From a virus: a stretch of 52,716 nt of DNA. Position numbers and translations under genes: made by a program. Below are positions 8,299 to 16,891 of this stretch, one piece after another. The DNA lies in the IMG/VR virus record IMGVR_UViG_3300013004_000058, positions 1 through 52,716 of that record; one strand, given 5' to 3'. The notes below the pieces were generated by a model. That model had not been told where the DNA came from. It did no database searches and saw only the letters and a list, made by a program, of their open reading frames with translations. The stretch's first letter is position 1. Every line of letters begins with the position of its first letter.

Positions 8299-11200
8299 TC
8301 AAGGAACATCTAACGTAAGACAAGAATTTAATCTTGGCAGAGTTGGATTAGACATGGACTCTTCTGTAAATCAAATACAGAAGGGTAAGCTTTCTTATGC
8401 TCTAAACGCAGCATTAGAAAACTTTGACGCTAATTCTGTAAGCTATCAGAATGAGCCAAGTAATGAAGCTTGCTTAGAGTTTCCTGAAGGCTTTCAGCTT
8501 ATTGGAACTCATTTCATACAAGAGAAAAACAAACACATATTCTTCTTAGCTAATCCTCAAACAGGAGGAAGTGAGATAGGATATATGGATAACAATGATT
8601 GTGTATATCGCACACTTTGTACTCCTATTCCTGATACAGAGTTGATAGTTTGTGCTAACTCAGACTGTTTAAACTTTGATATAAACTATCCAATACACAA
8701 AGCTGTACATAAGATTACAAACTGTACCACTGAGATTTATTGGACTGATGGATTGAATCCAAGAAGATATATTAACATTGAGCAAGTTCCATATGTTTTT
8801 TCATATGAAGGAGATAGCACTTGTGATCCAACTATTCTAGTAGTAGATGGACAAGGAGTTCTTGATTGTAATAAGTTAGATGTACAACCTAACTTTCAAA
8901 TTCCTAATATAGAAGTTGCTGACATTGTTGTAGGAGGAGATTTAAAAGCTGGTACTTATCAGTTTGCTATTCAGTATGGTAACTCTTCAGGAGATGCTTA
9001 TACATCCTACTTCTCTATAACTAATCCTACATCTATTGCTAATACAGAAATAACAACTCCTGATTTTCAATATTCTGTAGGTGAATCTATTGTATTAAAT
9101 ATTACTAACTTAGATGTTACAGGATACTTCCAATACTTTAACTTAGCTGTTATAAAGACCATTAATAATGGTACCACTGTAGAATTAGTGGGAACATATA
9201 ACATTGAAGAAAGGTCTACATCAATTACTTATACAGGACAGAACACAACTCAGATTCCTTTGAGTCTTGCAGATGTTCTTGAAAAGTTTCCTTATTATGA
9301 AATTGCTCAAGATGTAACAAACGTACAAGATGTTATTGTTTGGGACAACTTAACTTCTATTGATAGAATCAACTATCAAAGCGTTGCTAATCAAATACAA
9401 CTTCAATGGGAGACATACAAACTACCAGCTGGTAATACTTATGCTGATGGTTTTTATACTTCCAACTTAAGAGGATATTTAAGAGATGAGGTCTATGCAT
9501 TTGAAATTGTATTCTTATTAACCAATGGTAAGCAAACAGATGGTTTTCATATTCCTGGTAGATCACCAATTTTTAATGATTTAACTCCTATTTATGAAAC
9601 TGGTCCTAATGCAACTCCTGACTTCATAGGTACTGCTACTAATATTGAACCTGTTACACTTTATAAATATAGTCCTAATTGGAAAATATATAACACAGCT
9701 AGTGTATCTACAACGTATCCTGTTCCTACAGACAATACTAGGAAGATAGGAGATGCCTATCCTTATCAATCTGGAGACTTTGCATATTGGGAGTCTACTG
9801 AGGAGTATCCATGTAACGTAGACGTATGGGGAGACTTAGCTGGTAAACCAATTAGACACCATAAGTTTCCTGATGTTCTTGTAAGTCCTTACTTTGAGAG
9901 CCCCACCATTATATATACTGGAGGTCAAATAGAACCTGTAATGCAAGTTGCTAATGCTATCTATCCAATAGGTGTAAAGATAGATGTACAACAAGTGACT
10001 TTTGCTATTCAAAATTCTAGTTTAACAAATGAAGAGAAGGCATCTATTGCTGGATTTAAAATAGTAAGGGGTAATAGAAGCACAAACAAATCTATTATTG
10101 CTAAAGGTATTCTTAGAAATGTAGGTAAATACACTAGAGAAGATCCTAGTGATCCTAATGCTACATACTACTACTATCCTAACTATCCATATAATGACTT
10201 AAGTGAAGATCCATTCTTGCTTGAGAGAAACAATGCATACAACTCTCAATGTGATACGTTCTCTATATCAGTGACAACTCCTGGTATCTTACAATACACA
10301 AACTGTTATACAGGAGAAGCAGATACACAAGCATTTGATAGTAGCACCACTGAAATATGTTCTATTACACTTCCTGTTGTAAATAGTCCAGGAGCAGCTA
10401 CGTTTACAAATATTACAACTACTACTTATACAATTACAAATAATTCACCTGTTTTCTCTGTTACATTTAATTATACAGATCCAGTTACAGGAGCATTACA
10501 AACTATAATAATAGATGGTTTTGCATTAGGTATAAACACTAAAACATTTAATTCTATCACTGTACCTGTGCGTACAGGAGGATCAACTAATTATAAAATA
10601 GTAGCTAGCAACACAAGTGAAAACTTAAATTGTTATCCTAATAAATTAGATGGATTTAATAATCCTGAGTCTGCTTACAGACAAGTATTTAATTCTCCAG
10701 AAACATCTTTTGGACAACCTACACTAGGTAATGTTCTTAAGTTAGAGAGTGTATTATTTGGTGGAGGAAGAGCTCATTTTGTTGAAGTGCAGAAACATGC
10801 TATGTATAAGCTTATCACTGAACAAACACAAGTTGATGCTTTGAACTCTAGTAAGAGAATAGCTGATCTTGGAGGATTTAGTGCTACAGCATTCTTCACA
10901 GCATATCAGACTTACTTACAGATTTATATTAATGGTATTAGTAGACAAAACTTTGCATATTCATTTAACTCTAGATCTAGTTATGACTATAGTGCAGATG
11001 TTCCTAATAATCAAAAAATTAAACAAAGACAACTTGATCTAGCTCAATACGTATTCCCAGGTGTGCAGAACGTAGGTGATAATTATGATCTTAATAACTG
11101 GAATAGAGAGTCTTCAGTTTATGTTAAAACTATTGATGTTAGAAATGGAATACCTGTATCACCTTTACCATATCCTAATGATACTCCTTCTCTTGTTATA

Positions 11201-13309
11201 GCAGGTGTAAGTCAAATTAGTGACAATTCAAGATTTACAATTTCAGAAGCAGAAAACTGTGCTAGTCCTGAAGCTCAGAGAGATATCAAAGTAGTATCTT
11301 ACTATGGTTCTATAAAGGTTATTAATAATGGTCAATATGGACAAATCTATTCATATCAAACTATTGACACAGGATTCCAAAGAATATTCAGTGCAATATC
11401 TGCTAATGATCCTGAAGTGATATTTGGTGGTGATACATATATTGGTAAGTTTGGATTTAAAACAAAGCTTCCTTTCTTTATTGACAATAGAGTGAATGCT
11501 CCAGATGATTCTGATATATACTATGATGAGATAGGTAATGTAGCTTACCCACAATATTGGTATTCAGCAAGATCTATCTTGTCTGATTTTACTGTAGGCT
11601 CTACTGTAATGAAGAACATAATCTCTACCAAAGCACATTATTTTGATTGTCCTAATGATGATATTGTTGACAATGCTACAACAACTACATCAACTACACC
11701 TGCTCCAGGAACAGTAACAGCTGGTTCTTTAAATTATGTATATAGTGGTAAGATGTATTTGTTTGCTTATGGTATTCCTTACTATTATGTAGAGAGTTCT
11801 ATTAATGTAGACTTACGTCAAGCATTCAATAACTTAGAAGGTGACTTCTATCCACATGTAAGTTCAGGTATTCCTGATACTTGGTTCCAAGAAAGTAGAG
11901 TTCCTATTGCTCTTGATAATACTTATTATTACAATACAACCTTCTCTAAGCAGAATGTAGAGAACTTCTTCTCTCACTTGCCTGCAGATTGGATACAGCA
12001 ATTGTGTTATAAAAACTTCCCATTCAGAGCAATATACTCTGATAGACAAGAAAGCTATTCTGATAATAGAATAAATAGCTGGTTGATATATCGTCCAATA
12101 AGCTTCTTTGATTTCCCTCAAAACTATGGTAATCTTATATCTTTAGATGGTATTCAGAACAGAGCTACATTAGCTAGATTTGAGAACAAGACATTGTTAT
12201 ATGGTAACATGTTAACATTGAATACAAGTAATCCTCAAGCAGCTTATTTAGGTAATCCTTCATTATTCAGCAGTGTTGAACCACCTCCTATAGATTATGC
12301 TGAGACAGATCTTGGATATGTTGGTTGTCAAAATAAGATGTTGCTTAAGATACCTCAAGGGCAGATAACTATTGATGCTAAGAGATGTCAAGTATTTTTA
12401 ATTCAAGGAACACAAGCAACTGATATTTCAGGATTTGGTTCTGGTCTTAATAGATTCTTTACAAATCATTTAGCATTTGAAATACTAAGATACTTCCCAA
12501 CAGTTAACACAGATAATCATTTTAAGAATATTGGTATTCATGGTGTGTATGATAGTGTATTTGAAAGAGTAATAATTACTAAGTTAGACTATGTTCCACA
12601 ACCAGGTAAAGAGGTATTTTATGATGAGGTGGTTAAACAGTTTTATGTTGACCAACCAGTAGCTGGTGATCTTGTAGTTAAGAAATATATCGAGGTGACA
12701 GATCTTGAATACTTCTGTAACAAATCATGGACTGTTTCATTTAACTTCAATACAAAGAGTTGGGTGAGTTTTCACACATATCTTCCTAACTTCTATATAG
12801 GAGAAAACAGTTTCTTCTATTCTGGATTAAATGAAGGTTGTGATGTCACAGCAGTGGCAGTTGTACCAATACCTTCTCCAACCACAACAACTACAACAAC
12901 AATAATTATATATTGTAACCTAACTGGTACAGCAGTAGTAACAGGATATCCTTGTCTTTTAGAAGGAACAGCTACAGAACAAACTACTACCACAACTACT
13001 ACTACTACTCCTCCAAATTGTACTTTAACAGCAGGTAGTGTTCAAGTGAGTTATTTATTGTATTCTGAAGATAGATTTCATTTTAGCAACAGTATTCTTG
13101 GAACATGTATTGCTGTAGCAAGTCCTGCTTACTATGAACCAGGAGCATTACTTTTTGATCCTGTAGTAAAAATATTCCAAGATCCACAAGGTTTAGTTCC
13201 TTTTCCATATACTTATGTAACTGACACACTATTTTCACCTCCTACAGCTATATATAACTATAATAGCACCACAGGAGTTGTAGGATCATATGTAAGTTCA
13301 TGTTTATAA
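8276..13309 (+). CDS. Tail muzzle protein (crAss-like gp44 type), N-terminal and main part
   Basis: About 1,677 residues from the ATG at 8276; upstream in-frame ATGs at 8225 and 8249 are possible but deepen the overlap with the previous gene. The start region (RQEFNLGRVGLDMDSSVNQI) and the late region (VYDSVFERVIITKLDY, FCNKSWTVSFNFNTKSWVSF) match the giant muzzle proteins that close the crAss-like tail. Thr linkers interrupt it near residue 1,135 and twice in the last ~150 residues, which carry extra Cys domains (IYCNL, PPNCTL) not expected in a plain muzzle. The usual muzzle C-terminus is missing here and seems to lie in the gene at 13810. Role: distal tail channel and gate, and probably the exit route for cargo proteins. 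Confidence 0.72.
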   Translation: MAEDGIDNQGTSNVRQEFNLGRVGLDMDSSVNQIQKGKLSYALNAALENFDANSVSYQNEPSNEACLEFPEGFQLIGTHFIQEKNKHIFFLANPQTGGSEIGYMDNNDCVYRTLCTPIPDTELIVCANSDCLNFDINYPIHKAVHKITNCTTEIYWTDGLNPRRYINIEQVPYVFSYEGDSTCDPTILVVDGQGVLDCNKLDVQPNFQIPNIEVADIVVGGDLKAGTYQFAIQYGNSSGDAYTSYFSITNPTSIANTEITTPDFQYSVGESIVLNITNLDVTGYFQYFNLAVIKTINNGTTVELVGTYNIEERSTSITYTGQNTTQIPLSLADVLEKFPYYEIAQDVTNVQDVIVWDNLTSIDRINYQSVANQIQLQWETYKLPAGNTYADGFYTSNLRGYLRDEVYAFEIVFLLTNGKQTDGFHIPGRSPIFNDLTPIYETGPNATPDFIGTATNIEPVTLYKYSPNWKIYNTASVSTTYPVPTDNTRKIGDAYPYQSGDFAYWESTEEYPCNVDVWGDLAGKPIRHHKFPDVLVSPYFESPTIIYTGGQIEPVMQVANAIYPIGVKIDVQQVTFAIQNSSLTNEEKASIAGFKIVRGNRSTNKSIIAKGILRNVGKYTREDPSDPNATYYYYPNYPYNDLSEDPFLLERNNAYNSQCDTFSISVTTPGILQYTNCYTGEADTQAFDSSTTEICSITLPVVNSPGAATFTNITTTTYTITNNSPVFSVTFNYTDPVTGALQTIIIDGFALGINTKTFNSITVPVRTGGSTNYKIVASNTSENLNCYPNKLDGFNNPESAYRQVFNSPETSFGQPTLGNVLKLESVLFGGGRAHFVEVQKHAMYKLITEQTQVDALNSSKRIADLGGFSATAFFTAYQTYLQIYINGISRQNFAYSFNSRSSYDYSADVPNNQKIKQRQLDLAQYVFPGVQNVGDNYDLNNWNRESSVYVKTIDVRNGIPVSPLPYPNDTPSLVIAGVSQISDNSRFTISEAENCASPEAQRDIKVVSYYGSIKVINNGQYGQIYSYQTIDTGFQRIFSAISANDPEVIFGGDTYIGKFGFKTKLPFFIDNRVNAPDDSDIYYDEIGNVAYPQYWYSARSILSDFTVGSTVMKNIISTKAHYFDCPNDDIVDNATTTTSTTPAPGTVTAGSLNYVYSGKMYLFAYGIPYYYVESSINVDLRQAFNNLEGDFYPHVSSGIPDTWFQESRVPIALDNTYYYNTTFSKQNVENFFSHLPADWIQQLCYKNFPFRAIYSDRQESYSDNRINSWLIYRPISFFDFPQNYGNLISLDGIQNRATLARFENKTLLYGNMLTLNTSNPQAAYLGNPSLFSSVEPPPIDYAETDLGYVGCQNKMLLKIPQGQITIDAKRCQVFLIQGTQATDISGFGSGLNRFFTNHLAFEILRYFPTVNTDNHFKNIGIHGVYDSVFERVIITKLDYVPQPGKEVFYDEVVKQFYVDQPVAGDLVVKKYIEVTDLEYFCNKSWTVSFNFNTKSWVSFHTYLPNFYIGENSFFYSGLNEGCDVTAVAVVPIPSPTTTTTTTIIIYCNLTGTAVVTGYPCLLEGTATEQTTTTTTTTTPPNCTLTAGSVQVSYLLYSEDRFHFSNSILGTCIAVASPAYYEPGALLFDPVVKIFQDPQGLVPFPYTYVTDTLFSPPTAIYNYNSTTGVVGSYVSSCL
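11678..11702 (+). repeat. Threonine-codon tract inside the muzzle gene
   Basis: ACA/ACT codons give TTTTSTTP within an otherwise continuous muzzle sequence, consistent with a flexible surface loop. Confidence 0.7.
12881..13009 (+). repeat. Paired threonine-codon tracts at the muzzle 3' end
   Basis: Two ACA/ACT/ACC runs (12881-12902 and 12983-13009) bracket a short Cys-containing domain of about 25 residues. The second run encodes nine consecutive threonines. Confidence 0.75.
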
Positions 13310-13320
13310 AATAAAATAAT

Positions 13321-13800
13321 ATGCCATTTTCAGTAATAACATTAGCAGCAGCAGGGGCAGATACAGGACCTTTTGATTTATATTCAGATGATGATAGTTA
13401 TGCTGTTGCATTTGAAACAGGGGTTAGTAAAGCTAATTTATTGGCTGGATACTACACGTTTGTTCCTAATGCAGCTACTGTAGTTAGAGTTAAATCAGCT
13501 AGTGCATTGTGTACAAACTTTGTAGATATGGAAATAACTAGTACTACAACTACAACTACAACACCAGCTCCAATATATAATTACTATACATTTACACCTT
13601 GTAATGGTGGTGCAGGAACTGATTATAGAAGCATATTATCATTAGCATTAAACGATGTATACGCATTCCAAGAATCTCCTCCTGACAGAGCTTGTTATAC
13701 AATTACAGATATAACAGCAGCACCTAATACAAATGATTTACCTACACTATATGGACCTAAAGCTGGAGGATGTTTAGATGGTGATTGTATACAATTATAA
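13321..13800 (+). CDS. D1 domain - threonine linker - Cys-domain protein lodged between muzzle parts
   Basis: 159 residues. Residues 1-74 are a D1 domain (GADTGPFDLYS, VSKANLLAGYY, ALCTNF) clearly related to the gene at 4058. A seven-Thr linker (about 75-81) follows, then a ~75-residue domain with FTPCNGG, RACYTI and GGCLDGDC. That last domain resembles the C-terminal domain of the gene at 45545 (aromatic start, one Cys, RxC, GC end). It lies 11 bases after the muzzle stop and 9 before the next ATG. No named family recognised. It is most simply a surface decoration module that became a separate ORF. Confidence 0.55.
   Translation: MPFSVITLAAAGADTGPFDLYSDDDSYAVAFETGVSKANLLAGYYTFVPNAATVVRVKSASALCTNFVDMEITSTTTTTTTPAPIYNYYTFTPCNGGAGTDYRSILSLALNDVYAFQESPPDRACYTITDITAAPNTNDLPTLYGPKAGGCLDGDCIQL
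13543..13563 (+). repeat. Threonine-codon tract
   Basis: Alternating ACT/ACA codons encode seven threonines between the D1 domain and the Cys domain. Confidence 0.75.
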
Positions 13801-13809
13801 TTAAAAAAG

Positions 13810-14676
13810 ATGGCTAAAACAGTAATAATAAGATTAACATGTGCAGGTGGCAGAACAGGACCCTTTGATATCTCTGATAACTTAGGGACAGTTTTGGGTA
13901 CTGATATAACTAAGCAAAATCTTATTGATGGATACACTGTTAGTGTTGCTGATGCTGTTACTACAATAGTTATTCAATCTCAAGGTAAGTGTTCTACTAG
14001 TATAAACGTTACTATTGGCACTGCCACCATAGAACAACTTGCTGCTTTAGATTACACTGTGTGTAATACAGGATCTATATGGAAGCATTTAGATGATACA
14101 ATACATTATAACAAATACTATGGTAATGTAGAACCATACATAATTGAATATCCATTTGCTTATCAAACCTATGATGAGATACTTCAGAATGTTAAAGATT
14201 ATAGTAAGGTGTATAACTATATACCATCTGTAGATGGAGTGGTTAATGAAACTGCTAAGATAGAGGTTGATAATCAATGGTTTAACAAAGCTGTTCTATA
14301 CAATGGACAACAGTCTACAGGTATATTAGAACTTGTACCAAAGCCAATCAACAACCTAAAACAATACTTAGCTTACCCAATATATAATGACTTTAGCAAG
14401 ACTATCACTTATACTAAGTCAGATAACTTCTATCAATATAATACATTCTGGGGATTAGTTAAGAATAAATCATTACCTTTGTTTAGAACAAGTTGTGAAT
14501 CTTTATCAATAGATAAGATTGTAAATCAAGTGAATATGGATTATGGAAAACGTTCATTTAAGAAAGAACCATTGAGAGCCAAAGATCTTAAGGTGAGACA
14601 CATTCTTGACAATAGCTCTGAAGCACACATAGTTTCTCAATTCATTGTTGCACCTGCTCAAATCTCTTATAAATAA
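13810..14676 (+). CDS. D1 domain fused to the displaced C-terminal part of the muzzle protein
   Basis: 288 residues. Residues 1-71 are a third D1 copy (GGRTGPFDIS, ITKQNLIDGY, KCSTSI). From about residue 84 the protein changes: SIWKHLDDTIHYNKYYG, IIEYPFAY, NKAVLYNGQQSTGILEL, YPIYNDFSKTITYTKSDNFY and NTFWGLVKNK match, from memory, the C-terminal domain that ends crAss-like muzzle proteins. I infer that the muzzle chain is encoded by two genes here, with Thr-linker modules between. The stop overlaps the next ATG by one base. An alternative is that this is a separate tail-tip protein that only resembles the muzzle end. Confidence 0.6.
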   Translation: MAKTVIIRLTCAGGRTGPFDISDNLGTVLGTDITKQNLIDGYTVSVADAVTTIVIQSQGKCSTSINVTIGTATIEQLAALDYTVCNTGSIWKHLDDTIHYNKYYGNVEPYIIEYPFAYQTYDEILQNVKDYSKVYNYIPSVDGVVNETAKIEVDNQWFNKAVLYNGQQSTGILELVPKPINNLKQYLAYPIYNDFSKTITYTKSDNFYQYNTFWGLVKNKSLPLFRTSCESLSIDKIVNQVNMDYGKRSFKKEPLRAKDLKVRHILDNSSEAHIVSQFIVAPAQISYK

Positions 14677-16871
14677 TGGTTAACTGGTTAGACAAATATG
14701 AACAAGGAGGCTTAGTCTTAAAGAAAAAGACTAAGGATAACTATGGCAAGAAAGCTAATCCTAATGATGTCCAAGCGTCTGTAGGTCCTGACTTTGTAGG
14801 ACTTGGATATAACATTAAGGGTAGGGACTATTCTCCTGCATGGGGTGGGCGATTTGCTATGGGTGGTAGCATGCCAGGTGCTGTAGGATTCATGTACGCA
14901 CGTACACAAGACCCTGCTCCTGCTAATGGCAAGTATACTAAGAAGACAAAAGCAAGTGCTCAGAATGGTAAAAAGGTAGATAAGCCAAATCCAAATGAAA
15001 AGAAATATCAAGCACCAGATAAAAAAGAAATTGTAAATTGGTTTAAAAACTATTATGCTTCTCCTTTGTTTAAAGAAAACTTATACAATAAAGGTCTTCC
15101 AGATGAGGGAACTAAAGTAGGGAAAGAAACAACAGATGTAATCAATAAATTAAACTTTACATACAATGATCTTGACTCTTTAGGAAATCCAGATATTACT
15201 TCATATGATAATGACAAGACTATAAATATGGGTGATCCAAATAAATATTGGAATCAACCAAAGTCTACTGCATTAGCTCATGAACTTGCCCACGTTAATC
15301 AAGATGAGATATTAAGTCATCAGCCTAGACATCTACTATACATGCTTAATCGTAATAAAAACATGGATAGAAAATCTGAGGCAAACAGACTATTTTCATT
15401 AGCAAATCAAAAGCCTGTTAACCCAGCTATTCCTACAGCACCATATAGATTAAGTGAATTAAAAGAGTGGGTAAAATTAGAAAATAGTGGAAGATCACCT
15501 TGGATGCATGATGATAGTATAGGAGAGATAAGAGCAGATGTAATGGCATTAAGATACTTAGCAGCTAAAGAAGGAATTTGGGATGCAGTAACAAATAAAC
15601 CTGGTTCATTTACTCCTGAAATGTTAGATAAGTTATATAAAATAAAAGACTTAAATACACCTATGGTGACTTATGATCAGTATGGAGTAACACGTAGTAT
15701 ACCTAATCCAGAGAGTTTAAACCCTAATGATTTAAAAAATGTAGCACCTCCTAAAAAACCAGGAATGATTCTTGAGAGACTTAGAAAGAGATACAGAGAT
15801 AGTGAGTTGATAGACTTAATAAATTGGTTAGCTAAGAACGAAGATACAACTCCTATGGATCAGGCTCAGAATGGTACAGAGATGAAATTCTACCAAGAAG
15901 GACTAGACTTCAAACCTAAGACTATATCTAAGAATGGTTCTGCTATTAAAGATGATATGGGACAGTGGGCTCATCCAGGTGAGATAACACAGATAGGTTC
16001 TAATGAAATAACAATGAAGGGAGTTGAGTATCCTGTACTTGGTATATCTGATACAGGTGATAGAAAGATGATGTATCCTGGTAAAGATTATAAGTTTGAT
16101 GGTAATATGGTTACAGAATACCCACTAGCTCAAGATGGTGAGAACATTACCAAAAAACTGAAGAAAGAAGCTGAGGAGAAATTAGAAAGGATGAAGAAGC
16201 CTAAGGCTACTGTGTCTCAATACACTCCTAAGAAAGGAGAAGCAGAGAGATTAGATAGAGAGAAGTTACAAAGAATAGCTGATGAAAACAAACCATTAAA
16301 TAAGTTTGCTAGATCTAAAGCATCTGGTAATCTACAAGATGCTATAGAAGCAGCATTGATAATGGAAGGTGGATTGGCAGCAGGTAAGCTTGTTGGCAAA
16401 GGTGCTAAAGCTGCAGGTAAATATCTTACAGAGGAAACAGCTTTAAAGAATGCTTATAAGTTAAATCCTTTAGCATTTAAACCTAAGACAGATGCTTATT
16501 ATAGAATGATAGGTGAAGGAGGATATGCAGATGCTCTAGAGAGTGGTGTAGTTAGACCTCCAAAAGAACTAGGTCAAGAGTATGCATATTATAATAAAGG
16601 ATATCCTTTAGATACAAGATTTAGAAACGCTACTGGAAGAGCAGGATATGAAGGGCCTTATATGGCAGAAGTAAAAGGAAATAAAGACTTGTTTGTAAAT
16701 GATAATCCACAAGGTTTTACTGGACCTATGTTTGATGATCCTATTTATTACTCAAAACAAAATATACCAATTGGTAATTCAGATGTTAAGTTATATAAAG
16801 AAAATTGGTTAAAAAGATATAAAGAAGTTTCTAAAAAGGAAGATGGTGGCTGGTTAAACAAATATAAATAA
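14676..16871 (+). CDS. Virion cargo protein with intact zincin metalloprotease motif
   Basis: 731 residues. Residues about 115-300 form a zincin-like domain: ALAHELAHVNQ (HExxH at 202-206) and GEIRADVMALRYLA (Glu284 as probable third ligand). Residues 408-485 carry DDMGQWAHPGEI, GSNEITMKG and YPGKDY, a module I recall from crAss-like virion proteins. A Gly/Ala-rich helix (GGLAAGKLVGKGAKAAG) lies near 565-582, and the last ~140 residues form an unidentified domain starting YYRMIGEGGYADAL. Both ends carry a W-L-x-K-Y motif beside Gly-Gly (WLDKYEQGG; GGWLNKYK). Position between muzzle and cargo genes suggests an ejected or capsid-packaged protease, perhaps for maturation or cell-wall entry; that role is inferred. 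Confidence 0.65.
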   Translation: MVNWLDKYEQGGLVLKKKTKDNYGKKANPNDVQASVGPDFVGLGYNIKGRDYSPAWGGRFAMGGSMPGAVGFMYARTQDPAPANGKYTKKTKASAQNGKKVDKPNPNEKKYQAPDKKEIVNWFKNYYASPLFKENLYNKGLPDEGTKVGKETTDVINKLNFTYNDLDSLGNPDITSYDNDKTINMGDPNKYWNQPKSTALAHELAHVNQDEILSHQPRHLLYMLNRNKNMDRKSEANRLFSLANQKPVNPAIPTAPYRLSELKEWVKLENSGRSPWMHDDSIGEIRADVMALRYLAAKEGIWDAVTNKPGSFTPEMLDKLYKIKDLNTPMVTYDQYGVTRSIPNPESLNPNDLKNVAPPKKPGMILERLRKRYRDSELIDLINWLAKNEDTTPMDQAQNGTEMKFYQEGLDFKPKTISKNGSAIKDDMGQWAHPGEITQIGSNEITMKGVEYPVLGISDTGDRKMMYPGKDYKFDGNMVTEYPLAQDGENITKKLKKEAEEKLERMKKPKATVSQYTPKKGEAERLDREKLQRIADENKPLNKFARSKASGNLQDAIEAALIMEGGLAAGKLVGKGAKAAGKYLTEETALKNAYKLNPLAFKPKTDAYYRMIGEGGYADALESGVVRPPKELGQEYAYYNKGYPLDTRFRNATGRAGYEGPYMAEVKGNKDLFVNDNPQGFTGPMFDDPIYYSKQNIPIGNSDVKLYKENWLKRYKEVSKKEDGGWLNKYK

Positions 16872-16891
16872 ATCATACAATAGAGTATAAT

